Under the pieces are notes generated by a model. The model was not told the origin of the DNA. It ran no database searches and saw nothing but the letters and a program-made list of their open reading frames with translations. From JBGPBY01 sp041481485 (GTDB taxonomy: Bacteria > Acidobacteriota > Terriglobia > 20CM-2-55-15), in assembly GCA_041481485.1 (NCBI GenBank), contig JBGPBY010000002.1, positions 1 to 59,192 of the forward strand: 59,192 nucleotides of DNA, in the 5' to 3' direction. Position numbers and translations under genes: made by a program. This document shows positions 43,409 to 52,234 of the stretch, piece after piece. Numbering within the stretch: the stretch's first letter is position 1; every line of letters begins with the position of its first letter.

Positions 43409-43950
43409 GACAGGATGTACTCCCGAAGCTTCGTGTATACAGGGCCCGAAGACCTGGTTTCACTCTGGTACAGGAAACAGCGGTCCACATTGAAGGTTCC
43501 GAAATCGTGTTCTTCAAATTGCGAGGCCGCGGTCACCAACGCGGATTCCAGCCGTGCCTTGCTGGCGCGGGCAAGTGTGATATGCGGACGAAATCGCCTG
43601 CGTTCATTTTCAATGCCAAGGTGTTCCATTCGCGTATTGATTCTCTGGGCCAGCATTTCCAGATTGGGAGCAATCAAACCTGCCCAGAAGATTCGGGGGG
43701 ATCGTGCGCCCGGAAAAAACCCGACTCCCTTCACCGAAATCTGAAACGGCTTCCAGGAAATTCCAGCCATGTGCTGATGGACTTCTTCCACGAGCTGCTC
43801 ATTGATCTCGCCGAGAAACTTCAATGTCAGATGAATAAGGGGTGGTGCCACCCACTTTGCCGAATCCGAAACAGGTTGGAGCTCGCGTTGAACGATTGCG
43901 AGCTCCTCTCGAACTTCTTCGGGCAGATCTATTGCAATAAACGCTCGCAT
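43405..43950 (-). CDS. thpR: RNA 2',3'-cyclic phosphodiesterase (2'-5' RNA ligase family)
   Basis: The ATG at 43950 gives 181 residues starting MRAFIAIDLPEEVREELA; the frame upstream lies inside cinA and is not used. The two HxTx motifs of the 2H phosphoesterase fold are present: PPLIHLTLKFLGE and RRFRPHITLARAS. It overlaps the cinA stop by one base (TAATG) and the gpsA start by four. The in vivo role of ThpR is unclear; the cinA-thpR pairing is common. Confidence 0.93.
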   Translation of the reverse strand: MRAFIAIDLPEEVREELAIVQRELQPVSDSAKWVAPPLIHLTLKFLGEINEQLVEEVHQHMAGISWKPFQISVKGVGFFPGARSPRIFWAGLIAPNLEMLAQRINTRMEHLGIENERRRFRPHITLARASKARLESALVTAASQFEEHDFGTFNVDRCFLYQSETRSSGPVYTKLREYILS

Positions 43951-45191
43951 TACATTTCCATCAGTACACGGCGAACCAGATCGAGGGCTGCCTGCGAAGC
44001 CCATGAGCGAATTCTGTCCCGGTTTCCCGGGAAAATCATATGCTTGTGCCGGGTCCCAATCGGGCTCGCCACGGCGAAATGAACGGTCCCTACCGGTTTT
44101 TCGGGAGAACCGCCGCCCGGTCCCGCGATTCCAGTGATGCCAACTCCAATTGTGGCGCCCACCTTTTCCCTGACGCATTCGGCAAGACCGCGCGCCACAT
44201 CCTCACTGACTGCCCCCTCCATTTCGAGCAGCAACGGAGGAATTCCGGCAAGATCGATCTTGGATTGATTGCTGTAAGTCACCACGCCCGACAGGAAATA
44301 CCTTGAACTTCCCGGCACCGAAGTCAGTCTTTGCGCGAGCAATCCTCCGGTGCACGATTCCGCCACGGCGATTGTGGCCTGCTTCAATGTAAGCTGCAAT
44401 CCCACAACCTCCTCAAGTGACTTTTCGGAATTGGAGAAAATGTACTCTTCCAGAGATTCTTCAATCTGCGCGCCCAATTCCTCCACCAGACGTTCCGCTT
44501 CTTCCCGGGTTTTTCCCCGCGCCGTCAATCGCACTTCCACCTGGCCCGGCTTTGCCAGGATTGTCGTTTCGGGATTTTTGTATTTCTGATAGATCGGCGC
44601 GATTCTGGCGTCGAGCGCGGACTCCATCAGTCCTGTCGTTCGATACACGCGACGTGCGAGTGCGCTCGTTCCCGACATTTTCTGCAGCCGCGGCACACAG
44701 GTTCTTTCAAACATGGGCTCCAGTTCGGAAGGCGGCCCTGGCAACAAGAGAACATCGTTACGGTCCGTATGAATCCACAGACCCGGGGCGGTCCCATTCG
44801 AATTCTCGAGGATGTCGGAGCCGGTCAAAATCAGAGCCTGACGCGCATTGTTGGCCGGCATTTCAACGCCACGAGATTTGAATCGCTTCCGGATCGAATC
44901 CAGTATCTGGTCGTCCAGAACCAGCTGGCGTTGCATTACTCTGGCTACCACTTTTTTGGTCACGTCATCTTCGGTTGGTCCAAGTCCACCGATGGTGATG
45001 AGCAGGGGAGAGCGCTCCAGACAGCCGCGGACGGCCTGTTCCAGATAGTTTTCGTCGTCTCCGACGATGGACTTCATCACGACAGGAATTCCGGTTTCAT
45101 TGAGTTGGCGTGTGAGGAAGACCGAGTTCGTGTCGACGAAACCGGGCGTCAGCAGCTCCGAGCCGATAGCGATGATTTCTGCAGATATCAT
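43950..45191 (-). CDS. cinA: CinA-like protein with competence domain and nicotinamide-nucleotide amidase
   Basis: The 413-residue protein has the N-terminal COG1058 molybdopterin-binding-like domain (EIIAIGSELLTPGFVDTNSV, GGLGPTEDDVTKKVVARVM) and the C-terminal PncC-type amidase domain (IAVAESCTGGLLAQRLTSVP, then VGITGIAGPGGG). Family members act in NAD salvage as pyrophosphatase and NMN deamidase. Length matches full-size CinA. It ends overlapping thpR and begins five bases after the NHL-type gene. Confidence 0.96.
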   Translation of the reverse strand: MISAEIIAIGSELLTPGFVDTNSVFLTRQLNETGIPVVMKSIVGDDENYLEQAVRGCLERSPLLITIGGLGPTEDDVTKKVVARVMQRQLVLDDQILDSIRKRFKSRGVEMPANNARQALILTGSDILENSNGTAPGLWIHTDRNDVLLLPGPPSELEPMFERTCVPRLQKMSGTSALARRVYRTTGLMESALDARIAPIYQKYKNPETTILAKPGQVEVRLTARGKTREEAERLVEELGAQIEESLEEYIFSNSEKSLEEVVGLQLTLKQATIAVAESCTGGLLAQRLTSVPGSSRYFLSGVVTYSNQSKIDLAGIPPLLLEMEGAVSEDVARGLAECVREKVGATIGVGITGIAGPGGGSPEKPVGTVHFAVASPIGTRHKHMIFPGNRDRIRSWASQAALDLVRRVLMEM

Positions 45192-45196
45192 GAGCT

Positions 45197-46228
45197 TCAG
45201 GGAAGAGGCTTGCCCATGATTCCAAGCCGGACTCTGTAAAGAGAACCTGAATCGGCGACAAGGCTGGTCACCATGAGGTTTTCTTCGAAGTCGAACGCCA
45301 TTCCCACGAGACTCATTCCGGCCACCATGAGTTCGGGATTGCCGGCGCGAATCCGGAAAACGCCATGCCGGCCACGAAATGAACCGACTACATAAACGAT
45401 GCCATCAATATCGACGGCAAGCCCCTGCGGCCGGCCCAGACCGGTGAAGAATCTGGTCACTTCTCCATTCGGCGATATCCTGTAAATCGAATCGAAGCTG
45501 GATGTCGTGGGTCCCGTCACGTAGAGGTGATTGTCCATACCGAACGCGAGATGGTACGCCGCTATGCTGGGTTCGAGTGTCGCAAATACGAAAATTTCCC
45601 GCTTCGGGCTGATTTTAAAAATGCTGCCGCTGCGATCGCCGATGTAAAGATACCCATTTCGGTCGAAGGCGATGCCGGTGGCAATACCCATCCCTTCGGT
45701 AAACATCTGCATGTTGCCGGAGGGATCGATGGAGTACACGTTGCCGTCAAACCGGCTGGAAACGAACAAATCGCCCATCATGTTAAATGCCAGGCCCGTG
45801 GCATTCATGATGTCGGTAGCAAATGGAGTGACGGCGCCTTTGGGGGTAATTTTATAAACTGAAACCGGAGTCTTCTGGCCGCGCCGCCCGCTATAGGTTA
45901 CATAAACGTTACCTTCGGTATCGACGGCGGGGTTTGCGACGGGATACAAATTGCTCGCCAGCCGCTTTCCAATTTCGTAGCGGTATGGCTTGCTGGTGTC
46001 CCCGTTGGTGCTGACGCGCAAATCATCGGTCCCGACATCGGCGGAAACTTCCGGAACCCGGACCATGATCTTGCTGCTCGATGCGACAGTGACCTGTCCT
46101 CCGTAGGTTCCAAACCGCACATCGGGCTGCGAGGCGCCATAGACAGCTGGACAGCTGTATTCAATGACGACTTCGCCCCCGGGGAGGGCCGCCTGCGGTG
46201 TCACATTTCGAATAGTGATTTCACTCAC
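45197..46228 (-). CDS. IPT/TIG plus NHL/SMP-30-like beta-propeller protein
   Basis: The 343-residue product begins with an IPT/TIG-like beta domain (ITIRNVTPQAALPGGEVVIE) and continues with six or so NHL/gluconolactonase-type blades, for example GLAFNMMGDLFVSSRFDGNV, then GIAFDRNGYLYIGDRSGSIF and GLAVDIDGIVYVVGSF. No signal peptide is seen, so it may be cytoplasmic despite a fold more often found outside. Catalytic residues of SMP-30 lactonases are not evident. It sits between pgpA (three bases) and cinA (five bases) in the long operon. Confidence 0.85.
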   Translation of the reverse strand: MSEITIRNVTPQAALPGGEVVIEYSCPAVYGASQPDVRFGTYGGQVTVASSSKIMVRVPEVSADVGTDDLRVSTNGDTSKPYRYEIGKRLASNLYPVANPAVDTEGNVYVTYSGRRGQKTPVSVYKITPKGAVTPFATDIMNATGLAFNMMGDLFVSSRFDGNVYSIDPSGNMQMFTEGMGIATGIAFDRNGYLYIGDRSGSIFKISPKREIFVFATLEPSIAAYHLAFGMDNHLYVTGPTTSSFDSIYRISPNGEVTRFFTGLGRPQGLAVDIDGIVYVVGSFRGRHGVFRIRAGNPELMVAGMSLVGMAFDFEENLMVTSLVADSGSLYRVRLGIMGKPLP

Positions 46229-46231
46229 GGT

Positions 46232-46750
46232 TTAAGCGCCGAGTATTTTTCGTGCCAAAGTCAGTCCAACCAGGGCATAAAGCCCGGCGCCCACATCGTC
46301 GGCCATGACGCCCATGCCCCATTTCAACGATTCGAGGCGCCGCAATGGAAACGGTTTCACAATATCGAAAAGACGAAACAAAATAAATCCGAAGACAACG
46401 AGGTACGCCGGCAGAGGATACCGTCCGGCGGCAAGCCCGAACGTGATCATCTGACCGACAATCTCGTCCACCACAATACGCTGTGAGTCTTCGCCCCAGA
46501 AGCGTTCCACGCGATACGCCGACCACGTGCCAATTATGAGGAAAAAAATTATAGCATGCGGTAAGTATGTGCCAAGTCGCAGACTGTCCATCAAAAGATA
46601 GACCAGAACGCCCTCGGCCGAACCGGCCGTTCCCGGCGCTTTTGGCATGAATCCGGCCCCGGCCCCGGTGGCCAACACGATGGCAATTCGATCCTGAATT
46701 CCGGAGGGCTTAGTTTTCGGATGAACCTTCAATGTCGTCGGCCGGGACAT
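46232..46750 (-). CDS. pgpA: Phosphatidylglycerophosphatase A
   Basis: The 172-residue membrane protein has the PgpA hallmarks AGFMPKAPGTAGSAEGVLVY and VVDEIVGQMITFG, with membrane segments such as YLPHAIIFFLIIGTWSAY. It dephosphorylates phosphatidylglycerophosphate to phosphatidylglycerol. The ATG at 46750 overlaps the end of yacG by 41 bp; a TTG about 18 bases downstream is a possible alternative start. Confidence 0.94.
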   Translation of the reverse strand: MSRPTTLKVHPKTKPSGIQDRIAIVLATGAGAGFMPKAPGTAGSAEGVLVYLLMDSLRLGTYLPHAIIFFLIIGTWSAYRVERFWGEDSQRIVVDEIVGQMITFGLAAGRYPLPAYLVVFGFILFRLFDIVKPFPLRRLESLKWGMGVMADDVGAGLYALVGLTLARKILGA

Positions 46751-46907
46751 CAGAGGATTCGTCTTCGTCTTCGAATTCCCGTTGCGGTATTCGAAAAACC
46801 TCGCCGGCCCATTTTCCCAGATCGATGGTTTTGCAGCGTTCGCTGCAAAACGGGCGAAACGGGTTTCCGGTGAATTCCACCGTCTTGTTGCAGTTCGGAC
46901 ACCGCAT
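46710..46907 (-). CDS. yacG: YacG-type zinc-binding DNA gyrase inhibitor
   Basis: The 65-residue product has the four-Cys zinc motif MRCPNCNKTVEF ... FCSERCKTIDLGKW and the acidic C-terminus (EFEDEDESSDVPADDIEGSS) typical of YacG. E. coli YacG binds the gyrase C-terminal domain and inhibits it. It starts three bases after the rimO stop, so it is co-transcribed with rimO, and it overlaps pgpA. Confidence 0.92.
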   Translation of the reverse strand: MRCPNCNKTVEFTGNPFRPFCSERCKTIDLGKWAGEVFRIPQREFEDEDESSDVPADDIEGSSEN

Positions 46908-46910
46908 GGC

Positions 46911-48263
46911 TCAAACGATCCGTCCGATCATGTCATATTCCATACTGTCCGTAATTTCGACGGAATAGAATTCCCCGGATCTGGTTTCGACATCGTTGCT
47001 GTCGTTGATCAGAACGTGCCCGTCAATGTCCGGCGCCTGTCCCTCAGTCCGTCCCTGGAGAAGCAAGTCCGACTCTTCCGAAGAGCCTTCCAGCAGAACC
47101 TCGTATTTCCGGCCAATCATGCCGCGCAGCTTTCGCTTCGAAATTCCCAGCTGCTCTTTCATAATCTCGTTTCGCCGCCGATTCGCCGTTCGGCGTTGAA
47201 CTTTGCCATCAAGATCGAACGCTCCGGTTCCTTCCTCGTCGGAGTAGAGAAACACTCCGACGTTGTCGAATTCCACGTTTTTCATGAAGGTGAGAATTTC
47301 CCGGAAGTCGTCTTCAGTCTCGCCCGGAAATCCGACAATGAAGGATGTGCGAAGTCCGGCGCCCGGATTCAGCCTGCGGATTTTTTCGATCTGACGCTCA
47401 TAAGTCCCGCGATTTCCGCCGCGCAGCATGCGGTCCAGGACGGAACTGCTTGCGTGCTGATACGGAATGTCGAAGTATTTGCAGAGCTTCTCTTCTTCCG
47501 AAACCAGCCGAATCAGCGCGTCAGTGACCGTATGCGGATAACAGTAGAGAAATCGCACCCAGCGCAGCCCTTCGATCGCAGCAAGCTGACGCAGCAGTTC
47601 GGTGATTCCATCTTCCATGCCGAGATCCTTACCGTACGCCATGGTGTCCTGCGAGACCAGAACCAACTCCCGCACCCCCTGGCCGGCAAGCCGCCGCGAT
47701 TCGGCAACCAGATCCGTTACCCGGCGGCTTCGGAATTTTCCGCGAAATCCCGGAATCGCGCAAAACGAACAGACGTGGTCGCAGCCTTCGGAAATCTTCA
47801 AATATGCCATGTAGGACGGAGTGCTGAGTATCCGAGGGATAGTCGGAACTTCCCGGGACGTGTATAACGAATCGATGGAAATATCCGGAACCAATTCGGC
47901 ATCGCTGCGAACCGCTTCCAGAATCTTCCCAAGTTCGTCTGGTCCGAAAACGAAATCGATTTCCGGAATCTGTTTTTGAATGTCGTCCCGATACCGCTCC
48001 GCGAGACAGCCCGCAACCACCAACTTCCGGCAGTTGCCGGTTTTCTTGAGTTCGGCCATTTCCAGTATCGTATCGATCGATTCCTGTTTGGCGCTGTCGA
48101 TGAATCCGCAGGTATTTACCACCAACACGTCTGCCTCGTGCTTTGAATGAGTGATGGAGTATCCATGCTGGGTGAGGGTTCCGAGCATCACCTCGCTGTC
48201 CACGAGGTTTTTGGGGCATCCGAGACTGACAAATCCGACCCTGGTGAGTTTTTTCTCCGACAT
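46911..48263 (-). CDS. rimO: Ribosomal protein S12 methylthiotransferase RimO
   Basis: The 450-residue radical-SAM enzyme has the MTTase domain Cys residues (VGFVSLGCPKNLVDSEVMLG and VVNTCGFIDSAKQES), the radical-SAM motif EGCDHVCSFCAIPGFRG, and a C-terminal TRAM domain (RKYEVLLEGSSEESDLLLQG). It adds a methylthio group to Asp of S12. It appears to be the first gene of the long string, and the promoter should be in 48264-48439. Confidence 0.97.
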   Translation of the reverse strand: MSEKKLTRVGFVSLGCPKNLVDSEVMLGTLTQHGYSITHSKHEADVLVVNTCGFIDSAKQESIDTILEMAELKKTGNCRKLVVAGCLAERYRDDIQKQIPEIDFVFGPDELGKILEAVRSDAELVPDISIDSLYTSREVPTIPRILSTPSYMAYLKISEGCDHVCSFCAIPGFRGKFRSRRVTDLVAESRRLAGQGVRELVLVSQDTMAYGKDLGMEDGITELLRQLAAIEGLRWVRFLYCYPHTVTDALIRLVSEEEKLCKYFDIPYQHASSSVLDRMLRGGNRGTYERQIEKIRRLNPGAGLRTSFIVGFPGETEDDFREILTFMKNVEFDNVGVFLYSDEEGTGAFDLDGKVQRRTANRRRNEIMKEQLGISKRKLRGMIGRKYEVLLEGSSEESDLLLQGRTEGQAPDIDGHVLINDSNDVETRSGEFYSVEITDSMEYDMIGRIV

Positions 48264-48439
48264 CAGAGGGACTATTGTATCAGTTCGCGCAGAGATTGAA
48301 GGCGAGTTTGACCTCCCGTTGGGTGGGAAACTCTTTTATTCAGAGGTTCGGAAGCGCTTTGAACCACAACTCATTTTCATGTCCTGGTTTGGGATAGGGT
48401 GGATGCAACAGGAGCCGGGCGTGCCCGAGTTCCCAGAAA

Positions 48440-48865
48440 CTAAGCCACCGGCGGTAAAACCCCAAGTTGTTGATACAGTGTTAAGAAGTCGAAACTATTC
48501 CACGACTCCACGATCTGACCATCCCGCACGCGCGCCATCGCCACACCCGAAAAGTCAATACGCTTGCCTGTGGCTGGCCGGATAAAATCCTTTCCCGAGT
48601 GGACACCCGTAACTCGGCAATATGCTGCCGTCGTGTCGCCCTCGATGACGGTGCGTACGACCTCGATTTGTATTTCGGGAAACGCATCCCGGAACTGGTG
48701 GAAGAATAATTTGAACGCGGCGGGGCCGCGCAGAGGAGAGCCATCAGCGTTGGAAAGTCCATGCGCAACGCAATCAGCGCCGAAGAGCCGATCAATTGTC
48801 GTTTCTTTTCCTTGATTCCATACCTCATCAAACCAAGTGCGCACTACGGACTCTGGTGTATCCAT
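48440..48865 (-). CDS. SnoaL-like ester cyclase/polyketide cyclase family protein
   Basis: From the ATG at 48865 the protein has 141 residues (MDTPESVVRTWFDEVWNQGK); a GTG four codons earlier would overlap its own ribosome site. The SnoaL pattern is clear: DRLFGADCVAHGL, RGPAAFKLFFHQFRDAFPEI, and IDFSGVAMARVRDGQIVESW near the end. It lacks a signal peptide, unlike the exported NTF2-like protein near 15426. Substrate unknown. It is on the same strand as rimO but 176 bp away, so it is probably a separate transcript. Confidence 0.88.
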   Translation of the reverse strand: MDTPESVVRTWFDEVWNQGKETTIDRLFGADCVAHGLSNADGSPLRGPAAFKLFFHQFRDAFPEIQIEVVRTVIEGDTTAAYCRVTGVHSGKDFIRPATGKRIDFSGVAMARVRDGQIVESWNSFDFLTLYQQLGVLPPVA

Positions 48866-48978
48866 AATCCCTGTCACTCCTTCTTCTATTTTGCGTGCTG
48901 TCTCTTTTGCATGCTTGCCGCTTACTTAGCGACGTTGTAGTATGCCGAGCGCTTTAATTATTCACACTCGAGCAAAAG

Positions 48979-51900
48979 ATGACATTTAAGCAGTGGGCTC
49001 TCCTGGGAATGCTCTTAGTTGTGAGGGGTCTGAGTGCCCAATCGACCGGCACGATTGCCGGTGCAGTGAAAGATCCCTCTGGTGGCGTAGTTTCTTCCGT
49101 TCGGGTGTCCGTGCAGAGTGCAACAGGTTTGTCGCGCGAAGTTGAGACAGGGGAAAGCGGAGAGTTTGCGGTGCCCCTGCTGCCGCCGGGCGTATACACA
49201 GTCGCTGTCGAAAAGACCGGTTTTCGCCGCATCGTTCGGAACGACGTGACTCTTGATGTCAATCAGGCGGTTCGTCTGGATTTCGTTTTGATGTTGGGAG
49301 AGGTCGCACAAGTAGTACGCGTTGAAGAGCAGGCTCCGATAATCGAGTCGGACACTTCCACGCGAGGACAGATCCTCGATGGCACCAAGGTTCTTGAGCT
49401 TCCCCTGAACGCCCGCAACTTCTTAGCGTTTGCTCTGCTGGCGCCCGGCGTGCAGCCGCCTGCAGACGGTTCCTTCAACTCCAGCCAGGGACTTTCCGTT
49501 AGCGTGAACGGTGCCCGCGAAGAAGCCAATAACTTTCTACTCGATGGCGTCGACAACAACGACATGAGCACGAATCTCTACACTGTGCTGCCGTCGCTCG
49601 AAGCGATCAGAGAGTTCAAGGTGCAGGGAAGCACCTCCTCGGCGGAGTATGGCCGAAACGCCGGCGCGCAGGTGAATGTCATTTTGAAAGGCGGTTCAAA
49701 TGATTTTCACGGAAGCGTCTTTGAATTCCTGCGGAACCGTCACCTGGACGCCAGGAATTTCTTCGACAGGCCAGATTGCGCTCCGACTTCGCTCCCGGGC
49801 TCCTGTGGTGAGATTCCGCGGTTCGATCGTAATCAATTCGGAGGTACGTTTAGCGGCCCGCTGGTTCATGAGCGGACGTTTTTTTTCGGAGCATATGAAG
49901 GATTGCGCCTCGATCAAGCCATCACACGACGTTCGACCGTACCATCGCAGTCACAGCGCGCAGCGGCTATTGCTGCGGTCCCTGCTGGAGAACGCAACGC
50001 GGCGGGCGTCGCAATGCTGAACTTCATTCCCGTCGCTAATGTCGGCGGTAATCTGGCGACATCCAACACGCTGCTCGCGGCTCCAACGCTTAGTGACGGC
50101 ATCGACGAGGCTTCTATAAAGATCGATCATGCACTCGACCTCAAGAACTCCATTGGAGGCCACTATGCCTTCACCAGAGAGCACCGCTTTAATCCCTTTG
50201 ACCTGTTATTCCCTTTTACCAGTCTTCCCGGATTCGGAAGTCGGACCTCCAACCGAAGCCAGAGTGCGCGCCTGAGCTGGACTCACGTTTTTTCCTCCCG
50301 GCTTGTGAGTGATCTGCGCCTGGGTTTCAACCGTATGCACGGCGATATCCGAAATCAGAATTCTGGCAACAACATCAGCAGGCAACTCAACTTCCCCGAA
50401 AACTCTAACAGGATGATCGACCTTGGTTCTCCCAATATCACGCTTGCCGGGTTCGATCCGATCGGAGAACCGATTAACCTTCCACAAAAGCGAGTCGTCA
50501 ACACCTACCAATTCGCGGGAACGATCGCATGGAATCCTTCCTTTGCTGGCGGCCGTCATCAATTCAAATTCGGAACGGAGATCCGACCTTTGCAATGGAA
50601 TGTGTTTCTAGATCTGTACGCGCGAGGTCAGTGGGCATTCCTGGGAGGCGGAAGCGGAAACCCATTGATTGACCTCGTCCGCGGGCGGCCGGATTTTGCC
50701 GTTGCAGGACGGGGGGAAACGGATCTTGCACTGCGTACAAAGTCGTGGAGTTTCTATGTGCAGGACGACGTCCGCGTGAACGACTCGCTGACGTTGAATG
50801 TCGGCCTCCGCTACGAGTACAACAGTCCTCCAACAGATACGCGGCAACGATTGAGCACTCCGGATCTTTCATCCAACAGCCTGACGTGCTCTCCGGCACC
50901 GGCTTGTCAGTTTTTTCGTGAAGGCTCCAACGGCGTATCGCGCGGAATCTATGAAAAAGATCTGAACAATTTTGCACCCCGAATAGGTCTGGCATGGCGG
51001 CCCACTGCGAGCGATCGGTTGGTCGTGCGGTCGGCATATGGCGTCTTTTACGATGTCGGAGTACTGAACCGAAACCTCTTTCCGCGATTCAACCCCCCAT
51101 TTTTTCAAGTGGGAATCTTTCTAAATGACGGTACCCGCTCTATTCAAGACATTCTGCAACAAAGTAGCTCCTCGCCGTCACTGGCCTTTACGGTGGCACG
51201 CGACCATCGGGATGCCTATATGCAGGACTGGAACCTGGGCGTTCAATACGAATTGCGGCCCGGTTGGGTGCTGGACGTGGGCTACGTTGGATCGAAAGGC
51301 ACGCGCTTGCTTATCGAACGGGATTTAAACCAACCTCTACCCGGCCCCGGCCCTCGTCCCTATCCTGCATTTGCGTCGTTCCGGCATATCGAATCGAACG
51401 GTGCAAGTAGCTATAACTCGCTCCAGGCCCGAACGGAATGGCGTCTCAGGTCCGGCCTTGAGTTTCTTACCAGCTATACATGGTCGAAGTCGATTGATGA
51501 TGCTTCAGCACTGGTCGTGACTTTGTCTGAACCTGCCTTTCCGCAGGATTCTCACAACGTTCGGGCGAACCGTTCGTTGTCCACTTTCCATACAGCGCAT
51601 CGTTTGAGTCAGAACGCAATCTTTGATCTGCCGTTTGGCGAAGATGGGCGCTGGATGAAAAGTGCGACGGGTTGGAAGAAAGATCTACTGTCGGATTGGA
51701 AAGTCGGCGGAATTCTAACCGTGCAATCCGGCCGGCCCTTCACGATCAATCGCGCGATACCTCAGAGCGCCACAAGCGCAGATTTTGGTGTGTTTGATCG
51801 TCCGGATGCGATCGCCGACCCGTATGCAGCCGGACCGGTCCTTGCAAATCCGGATCCCGCATGCCATGCAACCGTATCAGCCGGAGGACGAGCCGCCGAC

Positions 51901-52224
51901 CGTGTGCACTCGCCTGCCGCCTGGTTTAATCCCTGCGCCTTTGCTGCTCCTTCAACCCCTCGATTCGGAACCGCCGGGCGCAATTCCATAATCGGGCCCG
52001 CATTCGGTAATTTCGACCTACTCATCTCTAAGAACATGTTTCTGGGGAAAAAACAGCGCCGCCTTGAATTGCGAGCGGAGTTCTTTAATCTGAGCAACCA
52101 CGCCAACTTCGATATCCCGGATCGGATCTTCGACTCCCCTACGTTCGGCGCAGTGTTGTCTTCGAATGCCTTCGGCAGTAAGCCGTCACGTCAAATTCAG
52201 CTGGGATTGAAATACATCTTCTGA
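48979..52224 (+). CDS. Oar-type TonB-dependent receptor-like outer-membrane protein
   Basis: The 1081-residue product has a signal peptide (MTFKQWALLGMLLVVRGLSA) and an N-terminal carboxypeptidase-regulatory domain (GTIAGAVKDPSGGVVSSVRV, then LLPPGVYTVAVEKTGF). A plug follows (LELPLNARNFLAFALLAPGV, then NNFLLDGVDNNDMSTNLYTV), and a long beta-barrel ends in the aromatic residue of QLGLKYIF. Late motifs such as LRAEFFNLSNHANF are typical of the Oar/acidobacterial family. The substrate is unknown; such proteins import or bind oligosaccharides, peptides or other polymers. It is convergent with the transglutaminase gene, 10 bp away. Confidence 0.94.
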   Translation: MTFKQWALLGMLLVVRGLSAQSTGTIAGAVKDPSGGVVSSVRVSVQSATGLSREVETGESGEFAVPLLPPGVYTVAVEKTGFRRIVRNDVTLDVNQAVRLDFVLMLGEVAQVVRVEEQAPIIESDTSTRGQILDGTKVLELPLNARNFLAFALLAPGVQPPADGSFNSSQGLSVSVNGAREEANNFLLDGVDNNDMSTNLYTVLPSLEAIREFKVQGSTSSAEYGRNAGAQVNVILKGGSNDFHGSVFEFLRNRHLDARNFFDRPDCAPTSLPGSCGEIPRFDRNQFGGTFSGPLVHERTFFFGAYEGLRLDQAITRRSTVPSQSQRAAAIAAVPAGERNAAGVAMLNFIPVANVGGNLATSNTLLAAPTLSDGIDEASIKIDHALDLKNSIGGHYAFTREHRFNPFDLLFPFTSLPGFGSRTSNRSQSARLSWTHVFSSRLVSDLRLGFNRMHGDIRNQNSGNNISRQLNFPENSNRMIDLGSPNITLAGFDPIGEPINLPQKRVVNTYQFAGTIAWNPSFAGGRHQFKFGTEIRPLQWNVFLDLYARGQWAFLGGGSGNPLIDLVRGRPDFAVAGRGETDLALRTKSWSFYVQDDVRVNDSLTLNVGLRYEYNSPPTDTRQRLSTPDLSSNSLTCSPAPACQFFREGSNGVSRGIYEKDLNNFAPRIGLAWRPTASDRLVVRSAYGVFYDVGVLNRNLFPRFNPPFFQVGIFLNDGTRSIQDILQQSSSSPSLAFTVARDHRDAYMQDWNLGVQYELRPGWVLDVGYVGSKGTRLLIERDLNQPLPGPGPRPYPAFASFRHIESNGASSYNSLQARTEWRLRSGLEFLTSYTWSKSIDDASALVVTLSEPAFPQDSHNVRANRSLSTFHTAHRLSQNAIFDLPFGEDGRWMKSATGWKKDLLSDWKVGGILTVQSGRPFTINRAIPQSATSADFGVFDRPDAIADPYAAGPVLANPDPACHATVSAGGRAADRVHSPAAWFNPCAFAAPSTPRFGTAGRNSIIGPAFGNFDLLISKNMFLGKKQRRLELRAEFFNLSNHANFDIPDRIFDSPTFGAVLSSNAFGSKPSRQIQLGLKYIF

Positions 52225-52234
52225 TGAATGCGGC

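Noticed and set aside
39859..48263. FMN riboswitch upstream of the riboflavin genes
   Set aside because: The rib genes overlap or abut their neighbours, leaving no leader of the ~140 bases needed.
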